Shown here piece after piece: positions 1 to 57,990 of a stretch of 64,000 bases of DNA (position 1 is the first letter of the stretch; each line of letters starts with the position of its first letter). The position numbers and the translations under genes were made by a program. The stretch spans positions 85,668,644 to 85,732,643 of the forward strand of contig NC_088295.1 in the NCBI RefSeq assembly GCF_032854445.1. Direction: 5' to 3'. The notes under the pieces are model-generated. The model worked only from the letters and a program-made list of their open reading frames with translations, ran no database searches and was not told the DNA's origin. This stretch comes from Liolophura sinensis (Eukaryota; Mollusca; Polyplacophora; Chitonida; Chitonidae).

Positions 1-105
1 ATCCGTCACATGTCATGTGGCAACACACGATCCTGACCCCCTACTGACTTCCACGTACACCAATCACACAGTGAGGGGCAAAAGTACTCATATACACAGT
101 TTACA
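1..105 (-). other. SIK3 3' UTR, partial
   Basis: Sequence downstream of the stop codon. No AATAAA signal is seen on the minus strand before the window edge, so the transcript end lies outside. Confidence 0.7.
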
Positions 106-46130
<46,025 letters not shown>

Positions 46131-46761
46131 GCGGCACACGCGCAGCGCTTCATTTCATTGTGTACATGGGGATGTATGCTTATGTAAAGTTATCATAAAT
46201 TGCGTTAAGTTTAATTACCGCACCTCTCGTTGTCCACTAACAGTTATATGTACAATAAAACCCTCGACAGTGAAAAAAATTATTATGAGAGGCCTCAGAT
46301 TGAAAATGTGTTGGTGTACCGCTGGTGCCTAGGGCGATGCATGGACCACATATACGTCATTGTCAATACAATATATTCACAGGCGATGTATGACGTATAT
46401 TTATACGGAACGGTAATTACGATAAATGGTGCGGCCCGTACATTTGACGAAGAAACCCCACGCAATCACCACATTCATATATATGCATGGTCAGTTTTGA
46501 CGGTGGGTGTATCTAGAGGAACTATCACTTTTAAAAGCTATGTACTGGTCCTACTAGAAGGAGTTTTCTTAATTTAACCAGTATACCTGATAAAAAGGAA
46601 AGCACAAGGCGGTCAAGCGGGAGAAAACCATTCAACTCCCTAAAAGTTTGAAACAATTCAACAAAGACAGAGAAGAAAAACTGAAATAAAAGGAGTTGTT
46701 CCTGTTAATAAGCCGCAAAAGCCTCTTGTTTACATCTCTACACAAAAAGGTCTAATTGTAG

Positions 46762-48311
46762 TCGAACAAGAATTCGAACAGTGGCCCCCTCATCATTTGG
46801 AGATGCTGGTGAGTTTTTACCTGTAACTGTTTAGACGTATTCAAAGCTATAGGTCTGTACAGGCATACTTTCTTTGAGTGACCCTACGTGTTTATAAAAA
46901 AAAAATCGTTGTTATAAATTTATTCACTCATTGAATTGCTTACCTACAAACTATTTACCAACTACTGTTTTGAAATAGAATATAGAGTTCATCTCGACTT
47001 TATCTCTCGGTTAAGCGTCACAGCTGAGGTCTTGTCTGTTGTCAACTCGGAGTTATAGACTTATACCCTTTTCCACCGGTTCTATAATCCTGACATACGC
47101 GTACAAAATCAGCGCTCTGAGAAAAACCTTCCACATCATTTCCTAATACCAATTACATCCGGCGGTTGGACTTTATCCCCATGAACCTGCGTCCACATGT
47201 ATCTACCTACCCTTAACTGTTTGATCATCAGACCACTTAATAGACAATACCATAAGATAAATAAGAAAATAAGTAAATAAATAAATAAATATGCAAGTAT
47301 AGTACACGTGATTATGTCAGCTTTACTTGTCTAGGTGTGAACAAGCAATCGAAGCTGTAAATTATACCATGTAAAGATCATAATTCGGACATGGAAGCAT
47401 TAGTAGTTGACTTAAAAAGACTTTAAAAGCCAGTGGTCAAATGATAAAACATCAAATGAGCAAACTAGAAGACAGTACGACTTTAACTTCCACCACGGCC
47501 AAATATACAAATCCCTATAATTGGCATACACTGAAACAATACCGAGTCTGCATTTGTGCCGTATCTCGCAAGGGTGAAGAATCGTTTGAACAAAACTAGT
47601 GGATGTGGATGGCCACCAACATGTCACAGTGCTTAACAGTGCCATGATCAAATTGTGCACAAAGCTTTATCAAAACATGTGGATAACATTTTTTCTGTAG
47701 AGTTGCTGAAAGAGAGAAAGGCAAAATATTCTGAAAAATCGTTTATAAAATTTCTGGATCCGGATTAGCACCAGGATTTGAAATCATTCAAATGTCTATT
47801 ATGCCATGTCTTTTGACGCGAAATTATTCTCTGTAAGCTTGTTAAGTGTTAATCTTAAAGTTGAATATACGCAAATCGGAACATACATATGTAAGCAAAT
47901 TTATAGATCTTGTATCCTATGTAAAATTTTGCTCATGTATATATACATGCATATATTATATAGTCTGGAACTGTATATACTCCAGTGCACAACAAACCAC
48001 TCTATGTTCATAATCACCACCGTTTGGGTGTAAAATTCTAGAAGTTAAAACATGACGAGTGTTTCTATGATATAAAATGGTATGAAATGGTGCGGCAATC
48101 ACGTAGCAGCTTGATGGTATCGTCATTTTGCAAGGGAAATACTTAATATCTATACTGTATTTTAGATGGCGCCAACTTTGAAGTGCTGATCAGCAAAGAG
48201 ACATTCCACAGGAGAGCTGACAAGAAACTGACCGAAGTCAAGATTAGCCTCTCCCTGATGTCTTCCAGTCAACCGTCAGTGTACATCAGCGGGCCGACAC
48301 AGGCCGGTTGA
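46762..48311 (+). CDS. Candidate two-exon 3' end of an unrecognised gene
   Basis: Proposed exons 46762-46808 and 48166-48311, joined by gctG|gtgagttt and tgtattttag|AT in matching phase. The reading is RTRIRTVAPSSFGDAD, then GANFEVLISKETFHRRADKK, LTEVKISLSLMSSSQPSVYI and SGPTQAG with TGA. The second part has the composition of a real mixed alpha/beta protein end. No 5' exons were found; the segment lies upstream of SIK3 in divergent orientation. The function is not recognised and chance cannot be excluded. Confidence 0.35.
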
Positions 48312-48517
48312 CCCGAATAGATTCAATGTATAGAGCGTGAGTCGTTTAATATTATACTCTGCATATAGGTATGGAGAACAGAAAATGGACCCAGCAATGA
48401 TGAAAGTCAACTTTATGGGGTTAAGATACGAGCCGATTATATCGGTTCTATTCTCACGAGGAAAAATGAGAAAAATATAATTAAACATTAAATATGGAGA
48501 AAATTATTGGACATCTT

Positions 48518-48670
48518 GTCCACCCTGACCCAGTTACCGTTATAACGCTGACGCATTTCAGACTTACATTCTGTGTGGTCGCGTGTTCGAATCCCGCCCC
48601 TGGTGCATCGCTTTGTGCCTTTCAGTAAATATCAACGAGATTTCCAAGAACAAGGGACAAGACAGGTAAT
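48518..48670 (+). mobile_element. tRNA-derived SINE head, degenerate
   Basis: Contains ACCCAGTTACCGTTATAACG (A-box-like, decayed), a CGCTGACGCATTTCAGACTT segment and a clear B box GTGTTCGAATCCCGCCCCTG. No CCA-compatible cloverleaf or stable acceptor stem is visible, so it is not called as a tRNA gene. Confidence 0.5.
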
Positions 48671-48701
48671 TTTCTAGATTCCCTGCTCCAACAATTTCTC
48701 A

Positions 48702-48910
48702 GGCCCAGGGATCACGAAACGATTTTTAACTTTTAATCGTTAAATTTGGTATTTTCTTTTCCGTTATTTTAGCTGAAATTTGTTGTGCAATAACATACCC
48801 AGAATTTACGTTGTCAGGCAATATTTTGACCTTGTTAAATTAGAAATAAAAATTTTAAAGTGATTTGAAATTTTGACTGAAGTGTAAGCGCTTCGTGAAC
48901 TAGGCCTGGG
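48702..48910. mobile_element. Fold-back (MITE-like) element
   Basis: Left arm GGCCCAGGGATCACGAAACG and right arm GCGCTTCGTGAACTAGGCCT are imperfect inverted repeats (CCCAGG..TCACGAA(A/G)CG) around about 160 bp of AT-rich sequence. No target duplication was assigned. Confidence 0.5.
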
Positions 48911-49194
48911 CATTAAAGACACTATACTCCATCGACATCGCTCCAATCTATATAACTGTTCATTTAGTCATACACGAAGTTCAGTGTAGATAAATTGCCT
49001 TCCATCAATATGACACTCACGCACTCGGTGTCCTAGCGGAGTTCAGTGCGTCACACGTCAGATGGTTTGTTACCTGAAGGTGACGTCATCCTCAAGTGAT
49101 CGTTGTTGTGTAAGTTAATTATTCCTGAGAACGGGCCAAACACCTGACAATCAATCAGTTTTTAGGTACGGCATACTTCTTAAATACAAATTTA

Positions 49195-49311
49195 TTTATT
49201 TATTTTATTGATGTTTTACTCCATACTCAAGAATATTTCACTTATGTGAAGGCGACTAGTATTATGGTGGGAGGAAACGCACAGGGCCCGAGGAGAACAC
49301 GCGATGATTCG
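49195..49311 (-). mobile_element. 5'-truncated family A SINE with near-perfect target duplication
   Basis: TTTATTTATTTTATTGATGT, TTTTACTCCATACTCAAGAA and ATTATGGTGGGAGGAAACGC. Flanked by AAATACAAATTTA (49182-49194) and AAATCCAAATTTA (49312-49324), one mismatch. Confidence 0.85.
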
Positions 49312-49909
49312 AAATCCAAATTTAATATAACTGGTAAATGAGACTAAAAATATCGAGAATACACCAAGAAGTGTGAAGTATATGTAAACTCACATAAACC
49401 AATACTGTTTAACTAAATAGAAGTAAATCTAGTCTTATACAGTGGCTCAAGTACAATCTGTAAAATTTGATAGAACAGTGCTCAGCCTTCTGGGAAAACA
49501 CAATTATACTCATCATCTCATAACAAACAAAACAAAGTGATAATAAAGGAGCACAAGTTTTTTATTTTATTTTATTTTTTTTTTTTTTTGTGTGTGTGTG
49601 TTTTGAGCTGAAGATGCCTGTGCCAGCCGAAAGTTTGATTGATCACGGTTTTCTACTTAAGTTGTGACCCGACCTCCAGTAGAATTGCATACTTGAAATA
49701 ACAGCGTGAAGATTAATGATAGTTGACATTATGCAAACCTCAGGCCATGCTGAAACAGAGCTGTTCTGAACACGGACTGGAAATCGCACTCGGCTGAGTA
49801 GTAATTAAAACTTCATTTGTTTCACTAAGAGCGGGTTTATGTCATGTCTACACGGATAGCATTGCAGTCACGCTCCACGTTACGTCTGATGTCACGTCTC
49901 TGTGTCTCG

Positions 49910-50230
49910 TCAAATGGTATTGCCGGGATCACATTATCATCTCAATAGGCGTCCTGTAATATGGAGTCACGCACTATGTTACGTGGGCTCCATGCTACGC
50001 TACACAGTATCATGTCAACAGACGTTCTGTCACAGGGAGTCCCGGCCCATGCTACACTACACAGTTTCATCTCAACAGGCGTTCTGTCACATGGAGTCAC
50101 GCTCCATGCTACACCACACAGTATCGTCTCAACAGACGTTCTGTCATATGGAGTCTCTCTCCATGTTATGGCTGCTGCGACCTGTCTTTGTATAGTCATA
50201 TGGTATAATGCGTTCTGTCATAGAGCCCTA
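49910..50230. repeat. 57-bp minisatellite
   Basis: Copies of CATGGAGTCACGCTCCATGC, TACACYACACAGTATCATCT and CAACAGACGTTCTGTCA, with the last word at 50022, 50079 and 50136. Weaker related copies continue to about 50560. Confidence 0.88.
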
Positions 50231-50569
50231 TTGAGCGTTTTTCTAAATGATCGTCGCTGTTATGTTTATAGCCGTGCTGTCATACAGCATCATAGTATTG
50301 GAGTCACACGCCATCAAATATGTGTACTGCCAGGTAAACCATATCGTTACGTTTACGTGCACCGTAATATAGTAGTGCTGAGATGACATTGTGATGTTTA
50401 GAGGCGCTCTGTCATACTGCGCCGTTGTACTAGAGTCACACTCCATCAAATATCTATGTTGCCAGGTAATAATGTTGTTACTTCTAAGTGTACCGTCATA
50501 CAATCGTGCCGAGGTGACACTTTTATAGTTATACAGCAGTACTGGAGTCACACTCCATCCAGTCTCTAG

Positions 50570-51764
50570 GCTGCCCGGTAACAATACGAGTGACCAAAAC
50601 AAATTTTGAAATTTCTCCAAGCGCAGTTACGACATACTAGGTGCTCTCCCAGTTACACCTACAACAGTATACCTATATATTATGCACATGTAATGACGGG
50701 ATCACATAGTCGCCACCCATGAACAGCACTACATACAGGGATGGCTCTATAAGATCTGTGCGCCTGCCCAAGCATATTAGATCCTGTTTTACAATGCGAT
50801 ATAAGCGCTAAAATCACACTTTTGATAAACCTTTCCTAACTGGGATTAAGCTGATCTTAGCGTTGTGAAATAAAGCCCAGTCTTTACGCTTAGCCATACC
50901 GAGAACATTGGCCTGACACGACCAACCGCCAGTCTTAAGGAGGTTTACCTGAAAAAAAGTGAAGTGCTTTGGGATATGCAACTGGGGAGCCTGAAAATCT
51001 GACTGTTTCCATCGCGCTTTCATATGTGTTTGCATTGAATAATACAAAATGGGCAGACAGTCATAAGACAGCCATAGATACAGAAGCAAGGATGCAACAA
51101 AACATTGAGCCTGTGATGCATGTATCACACAGAAAAAACACTGACTAGCCTTCGTGATTTGGGCTCCATGTGAAAAAATAACCCAAAAAGATTCAACTGC
51201 ATTATCAACGGTTTTGCTGGAAGCGGTAACATTTTTCTTAGATAAAAACGGTGGTCATTCAACGAACTATACATGTGCTGTGCTTCCTTGTTACTATTGC
51301 CCCCAACAAAGCTTTCATCCCGCGAGAGGGTTTTTTTCTGCTAATACATATACATGTATAGTGAGACATGACATTCCTCTTTTTTACTCTATACAGGATA
51401 CAAAACACATGTACCTTCGGATATATAGCATACTTCTATAGAATGGTTCCTTGCATGAAAGTCGGTATATTATTTTGGAACAAATTTTGTTTTCAAAACT
51501 TTTATACACTGCAGATCGTCGTGCAAGAACAGCTCCAATTTTAAATTACTTCAGCTTGGTGCTTCTTTCATTTTATCCATTATGTATACAATAGACCTTT
51601 CCCTTCATATATCATTGACATCGTTTTTCACACTATGGAGTACACTGAAATAGTTCTGCTCAGGTTCTTCCTACACAGACTCGTCCTTGCATTTGCATGT
51701 ATTTTGAAGTGGAATAGCTTTTCATATAAATCTGTTCCAAAATGTAGAAAAACAAGTAAGGCAA
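50570..51764. other. Intergenic, mostly unassigned
   Basis: Contains imperfect palindromic words around 50800-50880 (GCGCTAAAATCACAC, GATCTTAGCGTTGTGA), possibly a decayed fold-back element. On the minus strand an acceptor-like ctttttttcag at 50950 precedes 42 open codons. No gene is called. Confidence 0.3.
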
Positions 51765-51975
51765 GTAATACCGAAGGCAAGTAAGCCGCCCCGCCAGAGC
51801 CATTATACTGGTACGGGTCAACCAGTGGTTGCACTATCCCCTTAAATGCTGAACGCCAAGCGAGGAAGTTACAACTTCCTCTTTTAAAGTCTTAAGTGTG
51901 ACTCGATCAAAGATTGATCCTGGATCTACCGGTCCCAGAGCGGACGCTTTACCAACTGTGCTATCCGGGCCGGTA
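51765..51975 (-). mobile_element. RUDI-like SINE lacking its 3' part
   Basis: Same tRNA-like head and body as the copy at 31757: CCGGCCCGGATAGCACAGTT on the minus strand, then AACTTCCTCGCTTGGCGTTC. It stops after the CTTGCCTTCGGTA word, so the tail including TTAAACCCC and CTCACTCA is missing. Confidence 0.85.
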
Positions 51976-52530
51976 AACAAGCCAGGATATCAAAATTAAC
52001 AAAAACACAATCAGTGTACGTATTGCCAGAATGTGTTGTCAAAACCTTGTAATGTATTGTCGCGATGGTTATCTGAGAAGTTTTGAGTTAGATTTTTGGA
52101 TTGTAACAAGTATACAATTAGGGATGCTCTGGTTTCCATTGATAAGGTAACACAGGGAGATGAATTTACATCCTTTACTACACAAGATATTCAGAGTGTC
52201 CACCAAAAAGCTGTGCATTGTTTAATACAGAAATGACATCAAGAACCCCAATTGCACATATCTTGCTTTTTACCTTTCTGAGTTTCGCCCAAACCAGTAG
52301 TGCTGCTCTTCCTTTCACATGTCTGTGCTGAACTTTATATAAGTATGATCTGTTTTCATACGATGGAAACAAATTTTGTACAATTCCAATGCAATAAATA
52401 CACGCTAACTTTGTTTTGAAGATTTTATCGAATAATTCATTTTAAGTCAGCTTCTGTGCAAACAGATTATATAATGAAGTTTCTCAACTTTGGAAAAGAT
52501 TAGCCAGTTTTATATTAAATGCTATTTCGT

Positions 52531-52649
52531 TTATTTATCTATTTATTTATTTCTGTTTTACGCCGTGCTCAAGAATATTTCATTTATGTGACGGCGGCCA
52601 GCATTATGGTGGGAGGAAACAGGGCAGAGCGCTTGAGAAACCCACGACA
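52531..52649 (-). mobile_element. 5'-truncated family A SINE with near-perfect target duplication
   Basis: TTATTTATCTATTTATTTAT, TTTTACGCCGTGCTCAAGAA and ATTATGGTGGGAGGAAACAG. Flanks ATGCTATTTCGT (52519-52530) and ATGTTATTTCGT (52650-52661) differ at one base. Confidence 0.88.
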
Positions 52650-52827
52650 ATGTTATTTCGTGGTCCTGAAGCCAGTTGATATGCTTATATATGTGGATAG
52701 GTATGTGAGGTAAAGATATTAATTTGAGATTATTTGTTTATTGGTTTACAGCGATATTAGGGTCATTTCAGAATGATTTCTCCTTGTAATAGGTCGGACC
52801 ATATGCCCATTTGTTCATAGACGTGTC

Positions 52828-53005
52828 ATGACACCCCACCCATGCAGTCATGGAGTCATGACACTCCACCCGTGCAGTCATGGGTGGAGTGTCCATTCGT
52901 GTGTAGTGCTGCATAACAGGAACACCATAGTCATGGGCGGAGTGTCCGTTTGTTTATTGTTGTGCCTCTCAGGAACACCATGGAGTCATGACACCTCACC
53001 CATGC
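52828..53005. repeat. Mixed direct and inverted repeats (ATGACACYCCACCC)
   Basis: GTCATGACACYCCACCCRTG recurs three times. It also appears inverted as CATGGGTGGAGTGTCC and CATGGGCGGAGTGTCC. It includes a perfect 12-bp stem, 52860-52871 with 52882-52893. Confidence 0.85.
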
Positions 53006-53988
53006 AGTGAAGGCATATTGACACCGGGTCTATATCAGAATTTGGTCTTCTCCTCTAGGCTGAGCCATAAAAACACAGTACCAACCTTGCCAATTTAATG
53101 GTGGTATGGAATCATTGTTACAAATCATTCTTACAATGGCTTCGCATAACCACATGTAAGAGAAAAATGTAGGAAGATGTCCTTGGCATTTTCATAGGCA
53201 TTGTTTTCACCATCGTAAATCTGGCAAAGAGTATCGAATTTCAAAGCTTTGTTAATATACATATAGTCCATAGGCCAGACCAGATATTGGTACAACCTAA
53301 GGTGGCCAAACCTAATTGGTACTAACATGTATATAGGGCCAGTACAAGTAAATTAAGACATGATAGCTATTCTGCAATGGTAGCTTTATCACACATTTTG
53401 ATAAAATGAAAAATCACCTTGTGATACGTTGCGCAAATTACAAAAAGCAAGAGAAACGTCAATATATCGTGGACTCTCCGTTACATGTAGGTTTTCAGCT
53501 GGGCTGATAACAGTTTATCAACAGATTATATGCCCAGCCGTGTACTTGTTTTATCTACGCCCATTATTACGGTGAGTTCAGGTAGATTGTCCTCAGGTAA
53601 GTAAATGTCATTTATCTGCATGTCTGAAAACTACAATGTCAGAGCAATCTGTGATCAGATTTTTTGACTTTCCATCAAGAATACTGGTAATTGAAACTCT
53701 TAGCAGAGTGTAAATGTTTACTTTGAAGACAAAAAACCCCACACTATTATGAAGTGTATATCAGACGAAATATATATTTATTCAAATTTTTACAACGTAG
53801 TAATTGCTTTTAAAACATTGGATACCTGCCTCTTGTGGCCATATTGTGAACTGTGACGTTAAATTTCTAAAATTTGGGACAGATATTAGCGGTGTTGAAA
53901 GTAAAATATTAAATTTCTTTAAAAGCCTGTTGGAAAAGTAAAGATATGAGTATGGTCTTGTTCATTAGATGGTCTAACCATGTGCTAG

Positions 53989-56217
<2,229 letters not shown>

Positions 56218-56711
56218 TTATGGAGTATAGGCATTGCTTGTTGGTGGTCTGTATAACATCGATTTCTCACCAAGATAGCCCGCATTGTATGGCCGTATCA
56301 GTCGAGGCTGCATGGAATCACTCTCAGAACCATGGTCAATAAACTCATCCAGCAGATCGGTCTCAGTGAAAATATTTGACAAAATGAACTGGACGTTGTA
56401 ACGATGGAACACTGTATCAATTCGTCGCGCTTAAAGTCTTGTTCAAATTAGGCCTTGGCTGAAATCCACAGTTTCACATAAACGCAGATACTTATTTCAC
56501 TGAAGAACATTTATCCAGACCTGTGTCGCGCGCCAGGTGCGTCATCATTGACGTCACCAGTGACGTTATTCGTAGGGGAGACCATCTTTTGATCAATGTT
56601 CAGCTGATTCAGCTCATCGTGTGTTACACGGTCCAGACAAGGCCCTGAGTGCTCACAGTCTCTATCGAAGACATCTAGCCGAGGCGCAATGTCAATTTCT
56701 GTGGAATCCAT
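56218..56711 (-). CDS. Candidate small gene, two exons, unrecognised
   Basis: ATG at 56711 opens MDSTEIDIAPRLDVFDRDCE and HSGPCLDRVTHDELNQLNID, acidic and hydrophilic. In another frame downstream, to the stop at 56218, lies TVFHRYNVQFILSNIFTETD, LLDEFIDHGSESDSMQ and NAGYLGEKSMLYRPPTSNAY. A phase-1 join from ACTG|gtgacg (exon end 56558) to ttaag|CG (56429) or atacag|TG (56411) links them into about 115-120 residues. A TATA-like CTATATTTA lies at 56772-56764. No family is recognised. Confidence 0.35.
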
Positions 56712-56763
56712 TACCGTATTATCGTGTCCGACAGTGGCAACTTACGGAAAAAAGCTGTCCGCG

Positions 56764-56772
56764 TAAATATAG
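56764..56772 (-). promoter_or_regulatory. TATA-like box upstream of the candidate gene at 56711
   Basis: Minus-strand CTATATTTA, about 53 bp upstream of the ATG at 56711. Confidence 0.3.
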
Positions 56773-57159
56773 CCGTGCTGTCGCCGAGGGCAACAGTAAA
56801 ATACCATTGCATCAATATTCAATATTTTAATAAATCAGAAGCCAGCTATATACCGTGGTGGCTTAACTCCTACCACTTAGCGCAGCCGTTAAACCTGAGC
56901 CTCTCTGCCGCTTATGTGGCAGTGACCCATCGCTTTTTAGGGGGATTTTTTTTATTGAAACGGTTTACGCTGAAAGTACACCATCGATTTTAGAGCGGTA
57001 AGTAAAAACGTATCTGGTAAAACATATTGTACGCATTTCATCACGTTTTAGCAGACGACACTTTTATCATCTGATATGTTTAAAAGAATACTATGTTTCA
57101 TTTGTAAGCAAGAAGTCATAAAATGAAACAAATGAAGGAGCAAACAAGCAACAGAAGAA

Positions 57160-57287
57160 ATCAAACCTTGCTTACATCAATCATTACTTAAATCAAACAT
57201 TGCTTACATTAATCATTACTTAAATCAAACATTGCTTACATCAATCATTACTTAAATCAAACATTGCTTACATTGACTGTCATTACC
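57160..57287. repeat. 32-bp tandem repeat, four copies
   Basis: Unit ATCAAACATTGCTTACATYA plus ATCATTACTTAA; the word TTGCTTACA recurs at 57168, 57200, 57232 and 57264. It directly abuts the LINE fragment. Confidence 0.9.
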
Positions 57288-57289
57288 TC

Positions 57290-57990
57290 ACCTCAACTGC
57301 CTCTCTCCTTGTTGAACTAAACTGGCTGTCTATTCCTGACCATATCACTCACCAAATAGCCTCTTTCATGTATAGAATAATGCACTCCCTCTCTCCACAG
57401 TACCTTACGTCTCTCTTCAAACCCATAACTGATGTAACATCAAGACAACTACGCTCAACAATGAATGCTTATCTTTTCATTCCTAAACCAAAAACGAACT
57501 ATCTCAGCCAAAGCCTTAGCTATACGGGCCCCAAAATATGGAATGCTCTTGGAGCTAATCTAAGAAATTCACCATCTGTTTCCTCTTTCCGCTCGATTCA
57601 CAAAAAAATGTTGCTTAACTCTCAACTTCTGCCACAAAACTGAAATGTGTGTAAATCTAATTTTGATGCTGTAAATTTATCTTTTATGTTTGGTATATAT
57701 TTTGTGATACATGTACCTTCAAACATATTATGCTAAATTGATGTCCACGCTTTTCTAGTAAATATTGTCATCTTTGTTTGTATTATTGTATTATAAACTG
57801 TGATTCTATCACCAAACGACTGTAAATTTATTTGTTGTGCTTTCATTTGTATCTAATTATTTGATGATCTCTTTAATATTATGTTACATGTAAGTCGGCG
57901 TGTCTGTTCTCTGCTGTAAATATTGTAAGATAATGTATTATATAGAGGGTCTCTGGGAAGAACAGTTCTTAAAGAACTGACAGAGCTATG
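57290..57990 (+). mobile_element. 5'-truncated non-LTR retrotransposon (LINE), 3' end of reverse-transcriptase ORF plus 3' UTR
   Basis: Reading from about 57296 gives LLVELNWLSIPDHITHQIAS, YRIMHSLSPQYLTSLF, SRQLRS and GPKIWNALGANLRNSPSVSS with FRSIHKK, then TGA at 57641-57643. This is the C-terminal signature of CR1/L2/Jockey-type ORF2 proteins (LHWLP, LAPxYL, GPxxWNSLPxxLR). About 350 bp of T-rich 3' UTR follow, with a terminal block GAAGAACAGTTCTTAAAGAA. The rest of ORF2, including the polymerase motif, is absent, so it is a dead fragment. Confidence 0.85.

Noticed and set aside
46230-46577. 115-codon plus-strand frame just upstream of SIK3
   Set aside because: Lacks G/C third-position bias and any recognisable motif. 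It starts at a non-ATG-like context and reads like chance AT-rich sequence.
48573-48610. Possible tRNA gene (good B box GTTCGAATCCC)
   Set aside because: The A box is decayed and no acceptor or anticodon stem can be paired, so it is treated as a SINE head.
50814-50950. 42 open minus-strand codons after a strong acceptor-like ctttttttcag
   Set aside because: The sequence resembles repeat-derived palindromic words around 50800-50880, and no partner exon was found.
57368-57643. Host gene starting at the Met codon at 57368
   Set aside because: The frame continues upstream into LINE-type sequence, so it is the tail of a retrotransposon ORF, not a host protein.
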